Source of the DNA: Chloroflexota bacterium
Lineage (GTDB): Bacteria; Chloroflexota; Dehalococcoidia; GIF9; UBA5629
DNA: 19,766 nucleotides
Direction of reading: 5' to 3'
NCBI GenBank assembly: GCA_026389695.1
Contig: JAPLHI010000211.1
Location: forward strand, 1 to 19,766
The notes under the pieces were generated by a model. It had not been told where the DNA came from. It did not search any database and saw only the letters and a program-made list of their open reading frames with translations. This document shows, piece after piece, positions 7,336 to 14,741 of the stretch. Each line of letters begins with the position of its first letter. Within the stretch, counting starts at the first letter, position 1. A program made the position numbers and the translations under genes.

Positions 7336-7872
7336 ATGTATTATTCGATATTTCGAACGAAGGCAGGCTGGGTTGGGTTGGAATATTCAGAAGCAGGACT
7401 GAGACGTTTAGTATTGCCCGTTGCCAAGCAGGATAATGTTAAAAAACAATTGCTCGTTGCTAAAGAAGGTAGGTTCGTAAATCGCGATTATCCAGGGGAT
7501 TTGATTTATAAGATAAAATCCTATTTTGACGGCAAACCAGTTCATTTTGATTGTCAGCTGGATTTATCAAGTGCTACAGCTTTCCAACGTTCCGTATGGA
7601 AGGCCATCATGAATATACCGCGAGGGCAAGTTAGAAGTTATCGCTGGGTGGCATCGCAGATTGGAAATGACAATGCGTCAAGAGCTGTAGGGCAAGCACT
7701 GGCGAGGAATCCATTACCTGTGATCATCCCCTGCCACAGAGTAATTTATCATAGCGGAAAAACTGGTGGTTTTAGCGCCAAATCGAGTGTAGCCGATATC
7801 AAACGCGTGCTTCTTCGGCTGGAAGGCGTCGATATTATGGGTGCCAATCCTGCTTTTCCTGTAGTCACATAA
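7336..7872 (+). CDS. ogt: Methylated-DNA-[protein]-cysteine S-methyltransferase (O6-alkylguanine repair)
   Basis: A 178-residue suicide DNA repair protein that moves alkyl groups from O6-alkylguanine to its own cysteine. The active site is PCHRV with Cys133. The helix-turn-helix region includes FQRSVWKAIMNIPRG (83-97), the RAVGQAL arginine-finger motif (116-122) and NPLPVIIPCHR. The N-terminal part (1-75) is the divergent beta domain of the Ogt/AGT group. No Ada-type AraC domain is fused. ATG is preceded by GGGGAG. It is followed 14 bases later by the alpha/beta hydrolase gene, suggesting one transcript. The symbol ogt is the closest fit, since ada-type and ogt-type enzymes cannot be separated on sequence alone here. 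Confidence 0.93.
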   Translation: MYYSIFRTKAGWVGLEYSEAGLRRLVLPVAKQDNVKKQLLVAKEGRFVNRDYPGDLIYKIKSYFDGKPVHFDCQLDLSSATAFQRSVWKAIMNIPRGQVRSYRWVASQIGNDNASRAVGQALARNPLPVIIPCHRVIYHSGKTGGFSAKSSVADIKRVLLRLEGVDIMGANPAFPVVT

Positions 7873-7886
7873 AGCGGAGGTTCCAG

Positions 7887-8768
7887 ATGTACAATCATGC
7901 TTATGCCTCAATTAACGGAGTAAAACTACATTATGCCAGCAATGGCGAGGGGAAGCTGATTTTGTTTTTACACGGTTTCCCTGAGTTCTGGTATATGTGG
8001 AAGAATCAACTGAACGAGTTTGGGAAGGATTACCAGGCGGTAGCACCTGACATGAGAGGATATAACCTATCATCAAAACCTCAAGACGTTGGCCAGTATA
8101 AGCCAAAAATGCTAATGGAAGACATCAAACAGCTAGCTGAATACCTCGGGCATAAGAAATTCGTGCTGGTTGCACATGATTGGGGTGGTGCTGTTGCCTG
8201 GTCTTTTGCCATTTTTTATCCACAATACCTGGAGAAGCTGGTGATAATTAACGCGCCTCATCCGGCTACTTTTGCGAGAGAACTCCGCAACAATCCGCAA
8301 CAGCGCAAAGCAAGTGTCTATATATTGATGTTCCGTAGTCCGCAAGCTGAAAAAAAGCTATCGGACGATAATTATTCGTTTTTGATAAATATGGCTTTCG
8401 GGGACATTTTGAGGCAGGGTGTTATGAGCAAGGAAGATTTAAATGAGTATATTAAATGCTGGTCGCAACCCGGCTCTTTAACAGGTGGATTGAACTATTA
8501 TAGAGCTGCTAATGTTGATGCTCTGGAGCATCCTGATCAGGCTTTATTAAAACCGGCCGTTGGCGACTCGCTGCCTAAATTGACGGTTCCCACTCTTGTT
8601 ATATGGGGTGAAAAAGATACTGCATTATTAACCGGATGCATAGAGGGACTGGAGCAATTTGTAATCGATCTCAAGATCAGGCGGGTTCCCGATGCATCTC
8701 ACTGGGTTGTTGCGGAGAGACCTGATTTGGTCAACAGCTATATAAGGGAATTCATAGAAGACAAATAG
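7887..8768 (+). CDS. Epoxide hydrolase-like alpha/beta hydrolase
   Basis: A 293-residue alpha/beta hydrolase. The oxyanion motif HGFPE is at 29-33, DMRGYNLSSKP at 55-65, and the nucleophile elbow HDWGG at 97-101 has Asp98 as the expected nucleophile. Asp244 (in GEKD) and His272 (in ASHWV) complete the triad, and cap-region tyrosines at 204-205 could activate an epoxide oxygen. This pattern fits soluble epoxide hydrolases better than fluoroacetate dehalogenases, which usually carry an Arg pair after the nucleophile. A haloalkane or haloester substrate is still possible. AGCGGAGG (about 7872-7879) supports the ATG. It is the last gene of the plus-strand group and converges with dnaE after 28 bases. 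Confidence 0.87.
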   Translation: MYNHAYASINGVKLHYASNGEGKLILFLHGFPEFWYMWKNQLNEFGKDYQAVAPDMRGYNLSSKPQDVGQYKPKMLMEDIKQLAEYLGHKKFVLVAHDWGGAVAWSFAIFYPQYLEKLVIINAPHPATFARELRNNPQQRKASVYILMFRSPQAEKKLSDDNYSFLINMAFGDILRQGVMSKEDLNEYIKCWSQPGSLTGGLNYYRAANVDALEHPDQALLKPAVGDSLPKLTVPTLVIWGEKDTALLTGCIEGLEQFVIDLKIRRVPDASHWVVAERPDLVNSYIREFIEDK

Positions 8769-8796
8769 CAAGCAGTCCTGATATTGTGTAGTTTGA

Positions 8797-11700
8797 TTAA
8801 TGTCCCAATATTAAATTTAATTCGTTTATCAGCCCGTTACTATAATCTACTTTTAACTGAGGCAATTCCATTTTGGTGATTTTTTCATTGCTGTGAATAG
8901 TGAATTGAACATTATCCTTTCCTGGATATTTTTTCAAAATTTGTATAATATGCTCCAATTGCAGTAAGTCTTTTTCAGCGTTATTACTCTGAGTTATATT
9001 AATAACGAGATTTTTTGTTGGGGCTATATTCTGAATTGTTTTGGGGTGGTTATTAGTTTCTGAATCCGGTTCATAGCGACGTACTTTAAAGCAGTTTATA
9101 GTAATACGATCCTCTCTGGACTTCACACTGCCTTCGATGAGAAGGATATTGCCTTCGATCCACAATTCTTGTGTTTGTGTGTATACTTCGGACCATGCTG
9201 TTATTTCAATGCTTCCATTGATGTCTTCAAGAGTTGCGACAACAAAGGGACGATTGTTCTTGGTCGTAATATGTCTTACTGATGTAACCATGCCTGCAAC
9301 TATTACACGTTCTCCAACCATATCAGTATTGATTTCACCGCATAACACAGTAGTGTGTTCCGCCAGTTTGGATGCTAAAGCTGAAAGCGGGTGCTCTGAG
9401 AAATACACACCAAGGAGTTCCTTTTCCCAAACAAGTTTTTCCTGTAACGTGACGTCATACTGCTCAAGATTCAAGGAAGGCAAAGGAACCGAGACGCTTG
9501 TCCCAAAAATATCGAACATACTTGACTGGCCGGTTTCCTTTTGACGCTGCTCACGATGAGAAAGTGATACTATTCGATCAAGGGCAGATAATAAAGCCCC
9601 GCGCTGCCCCAGACTATCAAACACGCCAACTTTTATCAGGCTTTCCATGACTTTTTTATTAACATAGCGGAGATCCGCCCGTCTACAAAAATCTTCTATC
9701 GATTTAAATTCGCCTCCCTGCGAGCGGGCGGATATGATAGGTTCAACCGCCGAAGTTCCAACGTTTTTTATGGATGATAAACCGAATCGTATTCCTTTAT
9801 GCGCATTGCAGGGCTCAATGGTGAAATGGGCATAACTATGATTAATATCAGGTTCTAGTACTGGTAAGCTCATACGACGACATTCCGCGATGGCAGACAC
9901 AAGTCTTTCAGTTTTATCATAATATGTATTACAGAAGGCGGTCATGTACTCGATTGGATAATTTGCTTTCAGGTACGCTGTCTCATATGCTATGCGGGCA
10001 TAACTGACACTGTGAGCTTTATTAAACGCATAACCCGCAAACGGTTCAATTAGAGCAAATATATCATTAGCTTCTGCTTCGGTATATCCCTTCTTTTTGG
10101 CTCCCTCGATAAAATTAATTCGTTCCTTTTTCATTACTTCGGCAATTTTCTTGCCCATTGCTTTGCGGATAATATCCGCCCGCCCAAGGCTATATCCGGC
10201 AAAGGTCTGAACTATGAAAAGTACCTGATCTTGATATACGATGACACCATAAGTATCCTCAAGGATAGGTATGAGGTCCGGGTGCGGATACTGAACCGAT
10301 TCCAGGCCGTGTTTGGCTTTGATGAAGGTGGGAATGTGCTCCATGGGTCCCGGTCTGTAGAGAGCTACCATAGCCGAGATATCCATAAATTTAGTCGGTT
10401 TTAGTTCTTTAATGTAACGTCGCATACCCGGACTTTCCAATTGAAATATACCGGTAGTTTCACCGGAGGCCAATAAGCTAAAAGTCTTGGTATCGTCTAA
10501 AGGTATATTCAACAAGTCAATTTTAATGCTATGATTTTCCCAGATAACATCTGTGGTCTTCGCCAGTAGCGTAAGGTTTGCTAATCCGAGAAAATCCAGT
10601 TTGAGAAGTCCCAGCTTGGCTACATTCTCCATAGAGAACTGGGTCATAACAGAGTTGTGATTACCATCTTTACTAGCCCTCTGCAACGGTAGATACTGCG
10701 TCAGGGGCTCTCTGGAAATTACTACTCCGGCCGCATGAGTACTTGAATGGCGGGATATACCCTCCACTCTCCTGGCGGTATCAATCAGCTTTTTGATTAA
10801 TTCATCAGCGCTGTACATTTCCTGGAGCTCTTTTACTTCAAGCATGGCCTCATCAAGTCTTATATTGGGACGAACGGGAATAAACCTGGCTACCTGATCT
10901 ACGGTACCGTAGTTTAAACCCAATGCTCTGCCAACATCTCTAACTGCAGCTCTCGCTCCAAGAGTTCCAAACGTGATTATCTGCGCAACATGATCAATGC
11001 CGTATTTCTGATTGACATAATCAATTATTTCATCTCGTCGATCATCCTGAAAATCCAGGTCAATATCAGGCATTTCCCGCCGCTCGATATTTAAAAAGCG
11101 TTCGAAGACTAACTTATAAGTGAGGGGATTGATATCTGTTATACAGAGGCAATACAGCGCTAAACTTGCTGCTGCGCTACCGCGCACACCAAAATAAATA
11201 CCTTTTTTACGCACAAAAGATGCCAGATCATGTACAACCAGGAAATAATCGGCAAATTGTGTTTTTTCAATGACATCCAACTCATATGCCAAGCGTTTTT
11301 CGGCTTCAGTATCTGCGGTTGGGAAACGCTCCTTGAAACCTCGCCAGCACAGCATGGATAGATATGATTGTGAAGTTTTGCCGGGCGGCAAATCAATTTG
11401 GGGAAGGTGTGGTTTTTCGAATTCAATCTCTAAATTGCATAAATCGGCGATAACTTCCGTATTATTTATAGCTTCAGGCAAATCCTTGTACTGCTCTTCT
11501 ATTTCCTTCACACTTTTAAGGTAAAAGAAGTCACCTGCCATTTTTAAGCGCTTCTCATCGTTTATGGAAGAATTTGTGCCGATGCACAAAAGGACGTCAT
11601 GTATATAAGCATCTTCCTTCTTAATGTAATGAACATCATTGGTGGCAACCAGGGGAATTTTTAATTCGGAAGCTAATTTGAGTAACTCCTCATTAATTTT

Positions 11701-12246
11701 TTCTACTTCTGCAATGGGATGTCTTTGAATTTCAATATAGAAGTTGGGGAAAGTTTCCTGATACCATTTTGCTGCTTCTGTGGCGTCTTCGTAGCGATTC
11801 TCCAGAATAAGTCTTCCTAATTCACCCTGGGCGCAACCGGAAAGGACAACCAGGCCTTCTTTGTATTTAGTTAAAAGTTTTTTGTCTACCCTGGGCTTAT
11901 AGTAATAACCTTCAATGTTTGCGTGGGTAACCAATTTAACCAGGTTCTGATAACCGGTATGATTCTTACATAATATGGTCAGGTGGTAATTAGATTTGTC
12001 AACAGGGTCGCGACTGCGGTAATCTTTGGAGGCCAGGTAGATTTCACAACCGATAATTGGTTTGATGCCTGCTTCTCTGGCTGCTATATAGAAATCGATC
12101 ACGCCATACATATTGCCGTGATCAGTGATAGCGAGGCTGTGCATACCCAGCTCTTTGGCTTTGTGAACTAGTTGAGGAATCCTGCAGCAACCATCGAGCA
12201 AACTAAATTCGGTATGAACGTGAAGGTGGGTAAACATATGGTGCAC
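8797..12246 (-). CDS. dnaE: DNA polymerase III alpha subunit
   Basis: A 1149-residue replicative polymerase subunit, the usual size for DnaE1. Residues 1-280 form the PHP domain with apparently all metal ligands (His9, His11, Asp18, His43, Glu68, His88, Cys138, Asp204, His206). The palm holds PDIDLDF with Asp396 and Asp398, and the third catalytic Asp551 in LKLDFLG. The fingers follow, then a helix-hairpin-helix tandem (about 820-870). A beta-clamp-binding motif QSSMFDIF is at 907-914, and the OB fold is at about 978-1058. The start may be GTG at 12246 or ATG at 12237; GGTG before the ATG makes the latter slightly more likely. An extended -10 lies just upstream. It is divergent from the Lit-like gene. 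Confidence 0.97.
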   Translation of the reverse strand: MHHMFTHLHVHTEFSLLDGCCRIPQLVHKAKELGMHSLAITDHGNMYGVIDFYIAAREAGIKPIIGCEIYLASKDYRSRDPVDKSNYHLTILCKNHTGYQNLVKLVTHANIEGYYYKPRVDKKLLTKYKEGLVVLSGCAQGELGRLILENRYEDATEAAKWYQETFPNFYIEIQRHPIAEVEKINEELLKLASELKIPLVATNDVHYIKKEDAYIHDVLLCIGTNSSINDEKRLKMAGDFFYLKSVKEIEEQYKDLPEAINNTEVIADLCNLEIEFEKPHLPQIDLPPGKTSQSYLSMLCWRGFKERFPTADTEAEKRLAYELDVIEKTQFADYFLVVHDLASFVRKKGIYFGVRGSAAASLALYCLCITDINPLTYKLVFERFLNIERREMPDIDLDFQDDRRDEIIDYVNQKYGIDHVAQIITFGTLGARAAVRDVGRALGLNYGTVDQVARFIPVRPNIRLDEAMLEVKELQEMYSADELIKKLIDTARRVEGISRHSSTHAAGVVISREPLTQYLPLQRASKDGNHNSVMTQFSMENVAKLGLLKLDFLGLANLTLLAKTTDVIWENHSIKIDLLNIPLDDTKTFSLLASGETTGIFQLESPGMRRYIKELKPTKFMDISAMVALYRPGPMEHIPTFIKAKHGLESVQYPHPDLIPILEDTYGVIVYQDQVLFIVQTFAGYSLGRADIIRKAMGKKIAEVMKKERINFIEGAKKKGYTEAEANDIFALIEPFAGYAFNKAHSVSYARIAYETAYLKANYPIEYMTAFCNTYYDKTERLVSAIAECRRMSLPVLEPDINHSYAHFTIEPCNAHKGIRFGLSSIKNVGTSAVEPIISARSQGGEFKSIEDFCRRADLRYVNKKVMESLIKVGVFDSLGQRGALLSALDRIVSLSHREQRQKETGQSSMFDIFGTSVSVPLPSLNLEQYDVTLQEKLVWEKELLGVYFSEHPLSALASKLAEHTTVLCGEINTDMVGERVIVAGMVTSVRHITTKNNRPFVVATLEDINGSIEITAWSEVYTQTQELWIEGNILLIEGSVKSREDRITINCFKVRRYEPDSETNNHPKTIQNIAPTKNLVINITQSNNAEKDLLQLEHIIQILKKYPGKDNVQFTIHSNEKITKMELPQLKVDYSNGLINELNLILGH

Positions 12247-12264
12247 CGGATGAGATAGTATAAA

Positions 12265-12273
12265 ATTATAGCA
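12265..12273 (-). promoter_or_regulatory. Extended -10 promoter element for dnaE
   Basis: On the minus strand TGCTATAAT spans 12273 to 12265, a perfect -10 with the TG extension. No good -35 is seen, which is common for extended -10 promoters. Transcription would begin near 12258, leaving a very short leader (about 12-21 bases) before the candidate dnaE start codons. Confidence 0.5.
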
Positions 12274-12345
12274 TAAGTGTTTTCCAAGATACTTGAGAAA
12301 TCTTCTGATAGATAAAGCTGCAACATGCCGGGTAGGATATAAAAA

Positions 12346-13041
12346 ATGCTAATAAGGTTTATTTATATTTTAGGGATATTATTAATACCTCTTTTCATTA
12401 TTCCAAATACAGTGTGTTTAGTAGTTGATTCCTATAGTCTATATAAATACGGATTTAATAAATATGGTATCAGTGAGATAACAGGGATAAATAATGATCA
12501 GCTAGATACGGTTGCAAAAAAAATGATCGATTATTTCGACGGGAAAATACAGTCGCCTCAGTTGATGGTGGCTAATAACAAAGGATACTTCGAGTTATAC
12601 AGTGACAAAGAATTAATACATCTCGAAGATGTCAGAAAAATAATTGAATTATTCAAAACAATGCAATTGGTGGCATTGCTGTTGCTAATTATTCTGGGAA
12701 TAATTCTTTATGTGAGGAGAGGAATATACCAAGTACTCAAAGCTTTGCAACTGGGATCAATTATCATCTTGGGAATTATGGCAGTTTTGATAGCCTGGTC
12801 TTTGATCGATTTTGATAGTATATTCCTTCTATTTCATTTAGTGAGCTTTAGCAATAATCTCTGGATATTAGATCCGTCCAAAGACTACCTGATAATGATG
12901 TTCCCTGAGGGATTTTTCAATGATGCGGCAATACTGATAATTTCAGCAATAATTATTCAGGCTGTAATATTATGCACACCCGCATTTGTGCTAACAAAAA
13001 TACAAAATGCAAGAAATAAAGAAATGCGACATGCGCGTTAG
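12346..13041 (+). CDS. DUF1461/TIGR01906 membrane protein, Lit-like (lipoprotein intramolecular transacylase family)
   Basis: A 231-residue protein with four probable membrane helices (about 4-27, 104-123, 136-154, 192-216) and a loop of about 75 residues after the first. The loop motif YGFNKYGISEITGI, then IHLEDVRK (His92), and later LFHLVSFSNN (His164) and FPEGFFNDAA, match what I remember of the TIGR01906/DUF1461 family. That family includes Lit of Firmicutes, which moves an acyl chain within lipoproteins to make the lyso form. The two His residues are 72 apart, as I recall for the Lit catalytic pair. Weak AGG (12334-12336) precedes the ATG. Family membership is likely; Lit activity here is inferred. 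It converges with fmdB after 16 bases. Confidence 0.72.
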   Translation: MLIRFIYILGILLIPLFIIPNTVCLVVDSYSLYKYGFNKYGISEITGINNDQLDTVAKKMIDYFDGKIQSPQLMVANNKGYFELYSDKELIHLEDVRKIIELFKTMQLVALLLLIILGIILYVRRGIYQVLKALQLGSIIILGIMAVLIAWSLIDFDSIFLLFHLVSFSNNLWILDPSKDYLIMMFPEGFFNDAAILIISAIIIQAVILCTPAFVLTKIQNARNKEMRHAR

Positions 13042-13057
13042 AGACTGTATTTAATAG

Positions 13058-13294
13058 CTATTGACCGCAGGAAGAACAGTTAGATGAACTACAGCTGCTA
13101 CAGGAGCTTCCGCTACCTGCCATAGAAGATAAGTATCCCAGATCGTTTTTAGCACGTGATATGAACTTGGATATGGCTCTTTTTGAAGAGCTTTTGCATT
13201 TGGGACACTCTGCATTTTCATTGGACCTGGATATTGAACATAAAAGCTCAAATTTATTCTTGCAGTTTGGGCATATGTACTCATAAATAGGCAT
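13058..13294 (-). CDS. FmdB family zinc-ribbon regulatory-type protein
   Basis: A 78-residue protein that begins MPIYEYICPNC, the hallmark of the FmdB/CxxC-CxxC family. The ribbon Cys are C8, C11, C30 and C33. The tail is a Ser/Gly/Cys-rich stretch with a second set, C65-x2-C68 and C73-x2-C76, which could hold another metal. Members are named after FmdB, linked to regulation of formamidase in Methylophilus, but their general role is unclear. GAGG about seven bases before the ATG supports the start. A weak promoter (TTGACT at 13336-13341, TAAATT at 13312-13317, minus strand) may serve it, though it would leave almost no leader. Confidence 0.88.
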   Translation of the reverse strand: MPIYEYICPNCKNKFELLCSISRSNENAECPKCKSSSKRAISKFISRAKNDLGYLSSMAGSGSSCSSCSSSNCSSCGQ

Positions 13295-13447
13295 CTCTTA
13301 ACCTCGTAATTAATTTAGCTCAACTAATTTCATATAGTCAAATTATCCACGTATCGATACCTTGAATTCAGAGCAGAAAATAATCCTGAGCGTTTCATGT
13401 GCAAATTAATGAAATCCAAATAATTTTCAATAGACACGGTGTTATGC

Positions 13448-13476
13448 TTGACGGTCTTAAATATATTGGGTATAAC
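13448..13476 (+). promoter_or_regulatory. Distal recA promoter candidate (P1)
   Basis: TTGACG (13448-13453) and TATAAC (13471-13476) are 17 bases apart, each five of six to the sigma70 consensus. Transcription would start near 13483 and run towards recA with a leader of about 167 bases. The -10 is covered by the palindrome at 13465-13481. Confidence 0.55.
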
Positions 13477-13481
13477 CCAAT
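13465..13481 (+). promoter_or_regulatory. Operator-like palindrome over the distal recA promoter
   Basis: ATTGGGT and ACCCAAT form perfect inverted arms around a three-base centre (ATA). The site covers the -10 and the last bases of the spacer of the TTGACG/TATAAC promoter, a typical repressor position. It does not match the Gram-positive (GAAC-N4-GTTC) or the E. coli (CTGT-N8-ACAG) LexA box. The regulator is unknown, and an SOS role is only a possibility given the recA position. Confidence 0.5.
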
Positions 13482-13583
13482 CAATATTAATAAGTGGCTC
13501 ACGATTATCAAGTGTATATAAGAAGAAGTGTGCGAAAATTTTTAAGAATTAATTTATATATTGTATCTTTATGCGTACATTTG

Positions 13584-13592
13584 TGTTAGAAT
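13584..13592 (+). promoter_or_regulatory. Proximal recA promoter candidate (P2, extended -10)
   Basis: TGTTAGAAT (13584-13592) is an extended -10 with TAGAAT five of six to consensus. The -35 region (TATCTT at 17 bases spacing) is poor. Transcription would start near 13599, about 50 bases before the recA ATG. Confidence 0.4.
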
Positions 13593-13649
13593 ACTGGAAA
13601 ATCACAGTCACTTAATCTGCCGGTATATTCATTAAGAAGAGGAGGGATA

Positions 13650-14693
13650 ATGGAAAGCGACAAGGAAAAGACGGAAAAAGAAAGAGCACTGGATCTTGCC
13701 ATCGGCCAGATAGAAAAACAATATGGCATAGGTTCAATAATGAGCCTGGGGGAAAGATCGGCCAAGGTAAAAGTAGAGGCAATTCCGACAGGTTCTCTAA
13801 GCCTGGATTTAGCTCTGGGGATCGGTGGTATTCCCCGCGGACGTGTCACTGAGATATTTGGTACAGAGGCATCAGGTAAGACCACTCTGGCCCTGAACAT
13901 AATTGCACAGGCACAGAAACATGGTGGCCGTGTGCTTTATATTGATGCTGAGCACGCTCTGGATACTCATTATGCCGAAATATGTGGTGTCAACGTAAAT
14001 GCTATGAAGGGCGCACAGCCAGGCACGGGTGAAGAAGCGTTGGACATAGCTGAGCGTCTGGTTCGGACGCATGCTTTAGATGTAATCGTCATAGACAGTG
14101 TTGCGGCTTTGGTACCAAGGGCAGAAATAGAAGGCGAGATGGGAGAATCTCACATTGGTTTGCAGGCAAGGTTAATGTCTCAAGCTCTAAGAAAACTGAC
14201 AGGTGAGATAAGTAAGTCGAATACGTCGGTAGTTTTCATAAATCAACTCCGTGAAAAAGTGGGTGTAATTTTCGGAAATCCGGAGGTTACTCCGGGTGGA
14301 AGAGCTTTGAAGTTCTATAGCTCTGTCAGAATTGATTTAAGGAAAACTGAAGTTATTAAAAACGGAGCGGAAATAGTGGGTAACAGAGTGCGGGCTAAGG
14401 TGGTTAAGAATAAAATGGCGCCGCCATACCGCGTAGCTGAATTCGATATACTATTTACTTGCGGTATCAGCAAAGAGGGTGACATAATCGACCTCGGTGT
14501 GAGCACGGGTATAATCAAAAAATCCGGTGCATTTTTTGATTTCGGGGGCACTAAACTGGGTCAGGGCAGAGAAAAAGCCAGAGAGTACTTGCTGCAACAT
14601 CCGGAAACAGCCTCTGAGATTGAACGGCAAATTCGTAATTTAGCCTCATCAGGGAATGTCACCGATTCTGAGAGCAAGGAAATTGCCGGTTAG
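13650..14693 (+). CDS. recA: RecA recombinase
   Basis: A 347-residue RecA of standard length. It forms filaments on single-stranded DNA, carries out strand exchange, and triggers LexA self-cleavage where LexA exists. Visible parts: N-terminal domain 1-35; Walker A GTEASGKTT (71-79); catalytic Glu101 and the adenine-contact Asp and Tyr in EHALDTHY; Walker B DVIVIDS (144-150); loop L1 around EGEMGESHIG (161-170); loop L2 from FINQLREK to TPGGRALK. The Walker A has Thr where most RecAs have Pro (GPESSGKT in E. coli). AGGAGG (13640-13645) sets the ATG. recX follows 48 bases later, the classic pair in which RecX limits RecA filament growth. Confidence 0.98.
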   Translation: MESDKEKTEKERALDLAIGQIEKQYGIGSIMSLGERSAKVKVEAIPTGSLSLDLALGIGGIPRGRVTEIFGTEASGKTTLALNIIAQAQKHGGRVLYIDAEHALDTHYAEICGVNVNAMKGAQPGTGEEALDIAERLVRTHALDVIVIDSVAALVPRAEIEGEMGESHIGLQARLMSQALRKLTGEISKSNTSVVFINQLREKVGVIFGNPEVTPGGRALKFYSSVRIDLRKTEVIKNGAEIVGNRVRAKVVKNKMAPPYRVAEFDILFTCGISKEGDIIDLGVSTGIIKKSGAFFDFGGTKLGQGREKAREYLLQHPETASEIERQIRNLASSGNVTDSESKEIAG

Positions 14694-14741
14694 TGTATGG
14701 TTCAGTTCGGGTGACCATCAGAATAAAACTATTAGTGGAAT

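Larger units (their letters stand above)
13295..13649 (+). other. Intergenic region between fmdB and recA (355 bases)
   Basis: No gene-sized frame with a start and ribosome-binding site was found. The region is AT-rich and holds: a perfect 10-base palindrome GTATCGATAC (13351-13360) near fmdB; a near-consensus plus-strand promoter with a palindrome over its -10 (13448-13481); a second, extended -10 (13584-13592) closer to recA; and the strong recA ribosome-binding site AGGAGG (13640-13645). No rho-independent terminator is evident. Confidence 0.6.

Noticed and set aside
8781..8811. ATATTG/CAATAT inverted repeat between the hydrolase gene and dnaE as a terminator
   Set aside because: The six-base AT-rich stem has a 19-base loop, no T run, and overlaps the end of the dnaE coding region.
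9137..9544. Plus-strand open frame of about 135 codons inside dnaE
   Set aside because: It lies antisense to a conserved part of DnaE, has no ribosome-binding site and no recognisable domain.
13051..13284. Second minus-strand frame overlapping fmdB
   Set aside because: It is the same DNA as the FmdB gene out of frame; the FmdB frame has the family N-terminus and the Cys pattern.
13561..13592. LexA-type box immediately before recA
   Set aside because: No GAAC-N4-GTTC or CTGT-N8-ACAG match was found; ACATTTGT is too short to count. The better candidate is the palindrome at 13465-13481.
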